Below, piece after piece: positions 43,649 to 50,659 of a DNA stretch of 64,000 bases (position 1 is the first letter of the stretch; every line of letters starts with the position of its first letter). The notes beneath the pieces are model-generated. The model made no database searches. It saw only the letters and a list, made by a program, of their open reading frames with translations, and was not told the DNA's origin. The position numbers and the translations under genes are program-made. Origin of the DNA: Parasphingorhabdus flavimaris (GTDB taxonomy: Bacteria > Pseudomonadota > Alphaproteobacteria > Sphingomonadales > Sphingomonadaceae); the NCBI RefSeq assembly GCF_013371215.1, contig NZ_JABWMH010000003.1, forward strand, positions 248,001-312,000. Reading direction: 5' to 3'.

Positions 43649-45463
43649 TCAGGATAGCATTTTAGACCGGCCTGACTCGGCGCTGCTGAACTGCAGCTCG
43701 GCAAGCCGCGCGTAAAGGCCGTTCTTGGTGATCAGGCTGTCATGATCGCCCTGTTCAACGATCCGGCCCTCGTCCATAACGATGATCCGGTCTGCCGACC
43801 GTACCGTCGCCAGACGGTGTGCGATGACGATCGTGGTGCGGTCCTGCATCAAATGCTCCAGAGCGTCCTGCACCAGCTTTTCGCTCTCTGCGTCCAGCGC
43901 CGATGTCGCTTCGTCGAGCAGCAGGATCGGCGTGTTGCGCAGCAAGGCGCGTGCGATCGCGATGCGCTGGCGCTGGCCGCCCGAGAGACGGGTCCCGGAT
44001 TCGCCCATGAAGCTGTCCAGACCCTCGGGCAGGGCCCGGAGGAATTTCTCGGCATTGGCAACCCGTGCGGCTTCCCAGATTTCCTCATCGGTCGCTTCCC
44101 AGTTCCCGTAACGCAAATTGTCGCGTGCCGAGGCGGCGAATAAAACGGTCTCCTGCGGCACCAGCGCCATGCGATGCCTGATCTCCGCCGGATCGGCCGA
44201 GGGCAGGGCAACGCCGTCTATGCGTACCGAGCCGCCCTGCGGGTCGTAAAAGCGCTGCGCCAGCTGAAACAGCGTCGATTTGCCTGCACCGGACGGGCCG
44301 ACTACTGCGACCGTCTCGCCAGGCGACACGGTGAGCGAGAAATTGGCGAGCGCCTGCGTTTCCGGGCGGGCCGGATAGCAAAAGGTGACATTGTCAAAGG
44401 CGATCTGGCCGCGCGAAGGCTCCGGCAGCGCGATCGGATTCTCGGGGGCTGCAATGCCCGGCTTCTCGGAAAGCAATTCCGCCAGTCGCCCGGCGGCGCC
44501 GGCACCGCGCAGCAGATCGCCGTAAACTTCGGTGAGGGCGCCGAACGCGCCCGCAACCAGACCGCCGGTCAGCACGAAGGCCGCAATTGTCCCGCCGGAT
44601 ATCGATCCGTCCGCAACCCCGATCGCGCCCCGCCACATCAGCATGACGATGCCGGTAAAGATCAGCCCGATAACGATAGCGGTCATCGCGGCGCGCAGCC
44701 GGATACGTCGTTTGGCAGTATCAAAGGTGGCTTCCACAGCACCGCCAAAACGCTCGTGCTCGCGTTCTTCCTGGCCGAAAGCCTGGACGATTTTCATCGC
44801 CCCCAGAGTTTCGGCAACCATCGCCCCGACATCGGCAACCCGGTCCTGGCTGGATCGCGAAACGTTGGTCAGTTTTCGACCGATGAATACGATCGGCAGA
44901 ATGATGACCGGGATGGCCAGCAACAACCCGGCGGTCAGTGCCGGCGCGAGAGTGAACAGATAGATGATTCCGCCAATCCCGATGACGATATTCCGCAAGG
45001 CCACAGAAACAGTGGTGCCGACGACCTGTTCGATGACCGCGGTGTCGGATGTCATCCGCGAGGCAATTTCAGAGGGACGGTTTTCTTCGAAAAAGCCGGG
45101 TGCGAGGCTCAGCAAATTGCGTTGCACCGCCAGCCTGATGTCGGCAACCACGCGTTCGCCGAGCCAGCTAACAAAATAGAAGCGGAAGGCCGTCGCTACC
45201 GCAAGAACGGCAACCACACCCAGAAGTCCCTGGAAATAGGGCGCGATATCACCGTTACCGGCCATGAACCCCTTGTCGATGATGGTCTTGAAGCCTGCGG
45301 GGATAGCCAAAGTCGCCATCGCCGCGACAAACAGGGACAGCATCGCAAATATGATCGCCTTGGGATATTTCGCGGCGCGTTCGAACACCATCCGCAAATT
45401 GCCGATCTTCTTGAGCCGGGCGGGAGGGTCATCCTGCGCACTGGAATTTGTTTTATCGTTCAT
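43649..45463 (-). CDS. ABC exporter, fused membrane and ATPase domains
   Basis: A 604-residue half-transporter of the MsbA/multidrug type. Six membrane segments in residues about 35-310, then the ATPase: Walker A GPSGAGKST (about 384-392), signature LSGGQRQRIAIARALL (about 490-505), Walker B ILLLDEATSALD and the H-loop IVIAHRL. It works as a homodimer or heterodimer in the inner membrane. The substrate (lipid, drug or peptide) cannot be told. It is a single-gene unit, divergent from tspO. Confidence 0.94.
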   Translation of the reverse strand: MNDKTNSSAQDDPPARLKKIGNLRMVFERAAKYPKAIIFAMLSLFVAAMATLAIPAGFKTIIDKGFMAGNGDIAPYFQGLLGVVAVLAVATAFRFYFVSWLGERVVADIRLAVQRNLLSLAPGFFEENRPSEIASRMTSDTAVIEQVVGTTVSVALRNIVIGIGGIIYLFTLAPALTAGLLLAIPVIILPIVFIGRKLTNVSRSSQDRVADVGAMVAETLGAMKIVQAFGQEEREHERFGGAVEATFDTAKRRIRLRAAMTAIVIGLIFTGIVMLMWRGAIGVADGSISGGTIAAFVLTGGLVAGAFGALTEVYGDLLRGAGAAGRLAELLSEKPGIAAPENPIALPEPSRGQIAFDNVTFCYPARPETQALANFSLTVSPGETVAVVGPSGAGKSTLFQLAQRFYDPQGGSVRIDGVALPSADPAEIRHRMALVPQETVLFAASARDNLRYGNWEATDEEIWEAARVANAEKFLRALPEGLDSFMGESGTRLSGGQRQRIAIARALLRNTPILLLDEATSALDAESEKLVQDALEHLMQDRTTIVIAHRLATVRSADRIIVMDEGRIVEQGDHDSLITKNGLYARLAELQFSSAESGRSKMLS

Positions 45464-45662
45464 GGCAAAGCGCTTAGCAGCACGTCCTGTTTGTCACAAT
45501 CACTGGATTGTTGGGTTTCCATGGGGATGTTCCCATGCAACCAACATGGCGATCAAACGGGAAATACCAAGTGCGGTACCTATCTTATTGTCAAAATCTG
45601 GATTCCCGCAAAATCGACGGCATAACGCTGGCCAAATGCAGAGAGATTGTTAGAAGCATAAA

Positions 45663-45680
45663 AGGCTTGGGAACAAGCCT
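45663..45680 (+). other. GGAA-loop hairpin in the tspO leader
   Basis: AGGCTTG, loop GGAA, CAAGCCT: a perfect 7-bp stem with a GNRA tetraloop, 43 bp before the tspO start. Possibly an RNA stability or regulatory element. Confidence 0.4.
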
Positions 45681-45723
45681 GCCCGGACGATTCGTGTAAT
45701 TTTCGATCAAGGATGCTGCCCCT

Positions 45724-46272
45724 GTGAATCAGATTGCTTCAAAAGGTCAGCTGCGGATGTCCTTGTTCCGTTGGATATTGTTCATCGTCCCGATCACCGT
45801 TTTGCTGGGTTTCATGTTCAGCCAGTTTGCTAATTCCGGTGAAGAAAATCGCTGGTTCCAGTCATTGGTAAAACCGGCGGCACAACCGCCAGGCTGGGCA
45901 TTTGGCGCTGCCTGGGCGTTGCTTTACACGCTGATGGGAACCGCGTTTGCGATGGTGCTGCATGCCCGCGGTGCGCCTTTGCGCGTTCCGGCGATCATTT
46001 TATATCTCGTGCAATATGCGCTCAATCTTTTCTGGCCCATCCTGTTCTTCGGCATGCATCAGGTATCGGCTGCCTTCTGGTTTCTCGTCATCATTTTCCT
46101 GGTGGCGCTGGCAACGACGGTGGTTTTCGGACGCATTCGCAAAGCGGCCGCCTGGCTGATGGTGCCATATCTCGCGTGGCTCTGTTTCGCGGCGGTCCTC
46201 AACAAGGAAATCGACTGGCTCAATCCAGGCGCCGAAACCCTTGTGGTTCCGGCTGCGAGATCCCAGATATAG
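45724..46272 (+). CDS. tspO: TspO/MBR-family tryptophan-rich sensory protein
   Basis: A 182-residue membrane protein with five helices. WFQSLVKPAAQPPGWAFGAA and ALNLFWPILFFGMH are the conserved porphyrin/cholesterol-pocket regions of the family, and Trp residues are frequent. It binds tetrapyrroles and modulates photosynthesis or stress genes in relatives. The start is a GTG at 45724; the first 15 residues before the first helix are polar and may be shorter. Confidence 0.93.
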   Translation: MNQIASKGQLRMSLFRWILFIVPITVLLGFMFSQFANSGEENRWFQSLVKPAAQPPGWAFGAAWALLYTLMGTAFAMVLHARGAPLRVPAIILYLVQYALNLFWPILFFGMHQVSAAFWFLVIIFLVALATTVVFGRIRKAAAWLMVPYLAWLCFAAVLNKEIDWLNPGAETLVVPAARSQI

Positions 46273-46321
46273 GCTATCAGTTTTTCTCGGGTCCGATGGA
46301 CCAGCGATGGAGTTTATCAAG

Positions 46322-46666
46322 ATGCAAAGCCAGAACCGTTTTTTCGATGATATTTCAAAGGTATTAAATGGCCTTGCCGGCACCGTTGCCGGTGTCGGAC
46401 GAGAAGCCGAAGCCGGCGCGCGCGAACGTGCCAAGGAATGGTTTGGCGGCATGGATTTCGTATCCCGCGAGGAATTCGAGGCGGTGAAGGAAATGGCCGC
46501 CAAGGCTCGCGCCGAAGCCGATGCGCTGAAGAAGCGGATCGATGCTCTCGAAAAAGGCAACGCCACACCAGCCAAGAAGCCGGCTACGAAAACTGCTGCC
46601 GCCCGCAAGGCAGCGCCGCGCAAACCGGCGGTACGAAAAGCGGCTGCTCCGAAAACCGGCGGCTGA
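46322..46666 (+). CDS. UbiK/BMFP-family coiled-coil protein
   Basis: A 114-residue protein. MQSQNRFFDDISKVLNGLAG, GMDFVSREEFEAVKEMAAKA and the coiled coil to LEKG match the membrane-fusogenic (BMFP/YqiC) family, of which E. coli UbiK assists the ubiquinone-synthesis complex. A Lys/Ala/Pro-rich C-terminal tail (about 85-114) resembles histone-like tails and is common in alphaproteobacterial members. GGAG lies 9 bp before the ATG at 46322. Confidence 0.85.
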   Translation: MQSQNRFFDDISKVLNGLAGTVAGVGREAEAGARERAKEWFGGMDFVSREEFEAVKEMAAKARAEADALKKRIDALEKGNATPAKKPATKTAAARKAAPRKPAVRKAAAPKTGG

Positions 46667-46808
46667 TCGACAGCCCTGACCGGCGGTCGTTCGCCGTTCC
46701 TTATCCACAGCGTTCCCACAAACAATCTGGCGGCAGAGGCTCGCTTGTCTTGCCCTGATCCGGCGAGTGCGCCACTACGCTTTCCTGCACAAAGGATCTG
46801 GAACCACA

Positions 46809-47315
46809 ATGCTCGACGACCAATGGGAACAGCTTGATCAGGACGAAGCGCCACCGGTGGATATGCTGGCGGCCTTTTTCGAGGCGCGGGGCTGGTCAGT
46901 CGATCGGGTCGGCGAAGACGAGCTGTCGGTCGAGATCAAGGGCAATTGGACAAGCTACCAGATGCGGGCCGTCTGGCGGAACGAGGACCATGTCCTGCAA
47001 ATTCTGCTGTTGCCTGAAATTCGCGTTCCCGATGAAAAGAAGCCGGTCATTTACGAGACGCTGGGACTGATAAACGAGCAGCTATGGCTTGGCCATTTCG
47101 ATCTGTGGTCGAATAATAATATCTTGCTGTTCCGCCATGCAACCTTGCTGGGTGGTAGCGGCATGCTCGGACTCGATCAGGCGCAGACGATTGTCGATCT
47201 GGCTATAGAAGAATGGGAACGCTTCTATCCGGTCTTTCAGTTCGTCCTGTGGAGCGACAAGAGCCCCCAAGACGCGATCGAGCACGCGATGGTCGATACA
47301 GCGGGCGAAGCCTGA
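46809..47315 (+). CDS. YbjN-domain protein
   Basis: A 168-residue soluble protein with the YbjN fold (LDDQWEQLDQDEAPPVDMLA, then WSVDRVGEDELSVEIKGNWT, then a long helix with EEWERFYPVFQFVLW). YbjN-type proteins are linked to stress and motility regulation in enterobacteria and have a type III secretion chaperone-like fold. The role here is unknown. Convergent with the MarR gene. Confidence 0.85.
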   Translation: MLDDQWEQLDQDEAPPVDMLAAFFEARGWSVDRVGEDELSVEIKGNWTSYQMRAVWRNEDHVLQILLLPEIRVPDEKKPVIYETLGLINEQLWLGHFDLWSNNNILLFRHATLLGGSGMLGLDQAQTIVDLAIEEWERFYPVFQFVLWSDKSPQDAIEHAMVDTAGEA

Positions 47316-47341
47316 CAAGGTCGCTCAGGACCGTTTTGCGC

Positions 47342-47854
47342 TCAGCCGTTATCGCCGCGCAAGTCGAACACCATCTTGCGGTCGCTGCCCGGGATCAGTC
47401 CCTCCAGAACATGCCAGAAGCCGGTTACTGATTCCTGGCCGGCCGACACATAGGCGGAGGAGAGTCTCTCTCGCAACTGTCGGAACAGCTCGGCTTCGAG
47501 CCTGGCACCTTTCTCGGTCAGGCGCAGCAGCTTCTGGCGCCGGTCGACGATGCCGGGCGATGTCAGAATGAAATCACGCTCCTGCAATTCCTTCAACACC
47601 CGTCCCAGCGATTGCTTGGTGATCGCGAGCAGTTGCAGCAGTTCGCCCACCGTCAGGTCGGGCTGCCGGGCGATGAAATATAATGCCCGGTGATGCGCCC
47701 GCCCGAGACCCTGTTTGACAAGTTCCTGATCGATCGAGTTGGTCAATCTGGTATAGCCGAAATAGAGCAGCTCGATGCCGCGGCGGACTTCGTCTTCACG
47801 CAGAAATAGCGGAGAAGCGCCGGGGGATGTGGCAGGGCGAGATACGTCAGTCAT
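47342..47854 (-). CDS. MarR-family transcription regulator
   Basis: A 170-residue winged-helix regulator. GRAHHRALYFIARQPDLTVG and LLAITKQSLGRVLKELQERD form the DNA-binding domain, followed by RQKLLRLTEKG (the beta-wing). The ATG at 47854 lies inside a 27-bp palindrome that is probably its own operator. It is divergent from ilvE (about 100 bp apart) and may control it. Similar MarR-ilvE pairs occur in sphingomonads as far as I recall. Confidence 0.92.
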   Translation of the reverse strand: MTDVSRPATSPGASPLFLREDEVRRGIELLYFGYTRLTNSIDQELVKQGLGRAHHRALYFIARQPDLTVGELLQLLAITKQSLGRVLKELQERDFILTSPGIVDRRQKLLRLTEKGARLEAELFRQLRERLSSAYVSAGQESVTGFWHVLEGLIPGSDRKMVFDLRGDNG

Positions 47855-47866
47855 GTTGACGTATCT
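47840..47866. promoter_or_regulatory. Palindromic operator across the MarR start codon
   Basis: Perfect 10-base arms AGATACGTCA and TGACGTATCT separated by 7 bases. The MarR start codon (47852-47854) is in the spacer. MarR proteins commonly bind such palindromes near their own start, so autorepression and control of the divergent ilvE are likely. Confidence 0.65.
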
Positions 47867-47956
47867 TGACAGGCTGATTAGGGGATTGCAAGACAATTGG
47901 ATTATGCCTCCAACTCTTCCAGTGGCTGGCATGTATCACAGCGAAGGCGGCAGTAT

Positions 47957-49054
47957 ATGGCAGACGGAAAAACTCTCGAATTCAACCTGGAGCCCTGCGC
48001 CACGCCAGTGCACGCCAGCGAGCGTGAGCGGTTGCTGGAGAACCCGGGTTTCGGAAGCCTGTTCACCGATCATATGGCGATGATCCGCTACAGCGAAGCC
48101 CAAGGATGGCACGACGCCAGGATCACCAAGCGCGAGCCGATCCTGATGGATCCCGCGTCCTCTGTGCTGCATTATGCCCAGGAAATATTCGAAGGCATGA
48201 AAGCCTATCGCCTTGCTGATGGCGCGACGGCACTGTTCCGTCCGGAAGAAAATGCCAAGCGCTTTCAGGCGTCGGCGCGGCGAATGGCGATGCCGGAATT
48301 ACCGGAGCCGCTTTTTCTCAAATCTGTCGAAGCTCTGGTCGATATCGACCGCGAATGGTTCCCTTCGGTCGAGGGCGGCTCGCTCTATCTGCGTCCGTTC
48401 ATGTTCGCCAGCGAAGTGTTTCTCGGCGTCCGTCCGGCGAAGGAATATCTCTATCTGGTGATCGCATCCCCGGCTGGCGGCTATTTCAAGAGCGGGGCCT
48501 CGGCGATCAGCATCTGGGTGTCCGAACATTACAGCCGGGCTGCACCGGGCGGCACCGGCGCGGCCAAATGCGGCGGCAATTATGCCGGCAGTCTGATTGC
48601 CCAAGCCGAAGCCATCGAGCAGAATTGCGATCAGGTCGTCTTCCTCGATGCGGCGGAGCATAAATGGGTTGAAGAACTCGGCGGCATGAATCTGTTCTTC
48701 GTCATGAATGATGGCACGCTCGTCACGCCGCCATTGAGCGGAACGATTCTGCCCGGGATTACCCGCAATTCGATCATGACGCTCGCTCGCGAAGAAGGCC
48801 TGACGGTGGTAGAGCAACCTTATGCGATCGACCAGTGGGAGGCCGATGCGGCCAGCGGCAAGCTTGTCGAAACCTTCGCATGCGGCACCGCAGCGGTGGT
48901 CACTGCGGTCGGTACGGTCCGTTCCAGCGGCGGCGCGTTCACCATCGGCAGCGGTGGTCCGGGCCAGTTGACGGAAAAGCTGCGGCGCCGTCTGGTCGAC
49001 ATCCAGCGGGGGATTGCACCCGACGATCACGGCTGGGTCAAAAAATTGTTCTAA
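47957..49054 (+). CDS. ilvE: Branched-chain amino-acid aminotransferase
   Basis: A 365-residue fold-type IV PLP enzyme. It interconverts leucine, isoleucine and valine with their 2-oxo acids. HYAQEIFEGMKAYR, LYLRPFMFAS, AAKCGGNYAGSLIAQAEA (with the PLP-binding Lys region) and EELGGMNLFFV are typical of the long bacterial/eukaryotic BCAT subgroup. AAGGCGG precedes the ATG at 47957. Divergent from a MarR regulator with an intervening palindrome. Confidence 0.95.
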   Translation: MADGKTLEFNLEPCATPVHASERERLLENPGFGSLFTDHMAMIRYSEAQGWHDARITKREPILMDPASSVLHYAQEIFEGMKAYRLADGATALFRPEENAKRFQASARRMAMPELPEPLFLKSVEALVDIDREWFPSVEGGSLYLRPFMFASEVFLGVRPAKEYLYLVIASPAGGYFKSGASAISIWVSEHYSRAAPGGTGAAKCGGNYAGSLIAQAEAIEQNCDQVVFLDAAEHKWVEELGGMNLFFVMNDGTLVTPPLSGTILPGITRNSIMTLAREEGLTVVEQPYAIDQWEADAASGKLVETFACGTAAVVTAVGTVRSSGGAFTIGSGGPGQLTEKLRRRLVDIQRGIAPDDHGWVKKLF

Positions 49055-49146
49055 ACTTAGATATAACTGCCTCTTGCCCCCCGAGGGCAAACTGGATAAT
49101 AGGCCCGTTCACCAGCGGGACCGGACAATATTCGGTCCTTCGCTAT

Positions 49147-49221
49147 TGGGGTGTCGCCAAGTGGTAAGGCAGCGGCTTTTGATGCCGCCATGCGCAGGTT
49201 CGAATCCTGCCACCCCAACCA
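49147..49221 (+). tRNA. tRNA-Gln (TTG)
   Basis: 75 bases with encoded CCA. The acceptor TGGGGTG pairs with CACCCCA, the anticodon loop has TTG within GCTTTTGATGC, and the T-loop is GGTTCGAATCC. The sequence to the right is accessory in character, so this tRNA may mark an island edge, but no second copy of its 3' end was found in the window. Confidence 0.96.
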
Positions 49222-49786
49222 ACTTTTGTTTAACAGCTAAGCGCCTGAAAAACCTTTGGTTTCTCTGCGAGTCAAAACCCCGTGGCACCCTGCCGTGGCA
49301 CCCTCTCGTGGCTCTGATTTTGCACCATGACTCGCGCGCCGTTTCGAATCAAGTCGGCAACCGCGATTTTGCGTTTTTCCACTGATTTATCCACATAATT
49401 TATGGGACATACTGCAAAGGCCTAGTCGTGCTCCGCAAGGTGGCGAATGGAGCCCTTCGCAGGTTCGGACCGTGATAAGGAAATTTGAAAAATAATTTAC
49501 TGGTCAATAGCCGGCCAAGCGCTGAGAGTAGAACAGCTCACCATGGATTTGGTTTGGATGATGTCTAATTTGGATATCAAATAAGTTTCGAGTTTTTCAT
49601 ATTATAATCATATAATTCAGCTCGGTTATAGGTTGGGAAAAGATCAAAATTTGGCAGTCGGTGGAATGACTGTTCGAGATTGCGCGATTAATCAACAATT
49701 GCCGTTAGAGTGAAGTTGCTGCCACCTGATAAAACCCATCATGTTTCGACCGTCAGAACGCATGTCGTTCAGGAGGTCACAAACAC
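49222..49786. other. Non-coding stretch after tRNA-Gln
   Basis: About 565 bp. It contains a 13-bp tandem repeat at 49281-49306 (CGTGGCACCCTGC then CGTGGCACCCTCT, with a partial third CGTGGCTC). No integrase gene or remnant was recognised. AT-rich around 49540-49650. Confidence 0.5.
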
Positions 49787-49882
49787 ATGGTGGTCACCGA
49801 TCAAGCCGTTGCCGGTTACATGCCGGTCTTTGCCGATGGTATGCCGACTATACACCCAAATAGCTTGCTATTGCGCTTTTAG
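49787..49882 (+). CDS. 31-residue open frame with strong ribosome site, upstream of XRE gene
   Basis: MVVTDQAVAGYMPVFADGMP then TIHPNSLLLRF. AGGAGGT lies 8-9 bp before the ATG, the best ribosome site in this region. The stop is 21 bp before the XRE regulator start. It could be a leader peptide, a small first protein of the defence operon, or chance. Confidence 0.35.
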   Translation: MVVTDQAVAGYMPVFADGMPTIHPNSLLLRF

Positions 49883-49903
49883 ACGAACTAAAAGGAAATG
49901 TGC

Positions 49904-50659
49904 ATGAAACAAGTTACACCAAATGGTCATCTTATTAAAGAGTTGCGCTCCAACTTGGAGAAGAACTCGACACAAAAAGAACTGTCATACGCAATTTGCA
50001 TCAGTGAGCGGAAGTTGCGTCAAATTGAAAATGAAAACGCACCGATATCAGTAAAAACGCTCGATCGATTGGCGAAAGAGCTGGGTGTAAGGCGCGAACA
50101 GATTTCGATGAGCCAACCCGTTACAAACATTCTACCAGCTTCCGAGCACAATATATTTGAGGCCGTCCTTAACGACTTTCGTAAAGAGAAGCTTGTCCCT
50201 CGTTTCGATTACGACCTTGCAACCGTGACAATGGATGAGGGTTTGCTAATCAAGTCGGCGAACCAATCCAACGACTTCGTCTGTGAAATCATGGTTCCAC
50301 TCACCGATATGACGGCTCAATACGCCGAGGATTTGATTGCGGCCCTCACTTCATTGACTTGGAGTGAGCGCAGCATCTTGGATACGATAACGTCCACAGA
50401 GGAAATCATCCTGCGTCGCCGTGTAAAGCAGCTCATGGTGCTATTGCGTGGCAACGATATCTGGATTTATCACACGACCCTTTTCCGCAGATTGCCAGAG
50501 CGCCACACCCTTCCGCCGGAAAACGAGCCAAGTGAGTTATCGTCGCGGTTCATTGTTGCACTCGCGGCCCCAGGAGAATACGGCGAGACTAGCATCGAGG
50601 TGCAAGTCGATCACGGCCAGCCTTTCATCATTCCGGCGTTAGACGGGAAGGTAAGTTAG
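49904..50659 (+). CDS. XRE-type helix-turn-helix protein coupled to an AAA ATPase
   Basis: A 251-residue protein. Residues about 5-60 are an XRE/Cro helix-turn-helix (HLIKELRSNLEKNSTQKELS, ICISERKLRQIENENAPISV, LDRLAKELGV). The rest (about 70-250) is a soluble domain of unknown family with a helix-strand mix (DMTAQYAEDLIAALTSLTWS). AAGGA lies 8 bp before the ATG. The AAA ATPase gene starts on the base after its stop, so the two are made together; it may repress the operon or be a functional partner. Confidence 0.8.
   Translation: MKQVTPNGHLIKELRSNLEKNSTQKELSYAICISERKLRQIENENAPISVKTLDRLAKELGVRREQISMSQPVTNILPASEHNIFEAVLNDFRKEKLVPRFDYDLATVTMDEGLLIKSANQSNDFVCEIMVPLTDMTAQYAEDLIAALTSLTWSERSILDTITSTEEIILRRRVKQLMVLLRGNDIWIYHTTLFRRLPERHTLPPENEPSELSSRFIVALAAPGEYGETSIEVQVDHGQPFIIPALDGKVS

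Noticed and set aside
44174-45625. Long open frame opposite the ABC exporter
   Set aside because: Antisense to intact Walker and signature motifs; its own translation has no domain.
49710-49907. 65-residue frame overlapping the XRE start
   Set aside because: Poor ribosome site; a different frame here has a perfect site (49787) and the XRE start lies in another frame.
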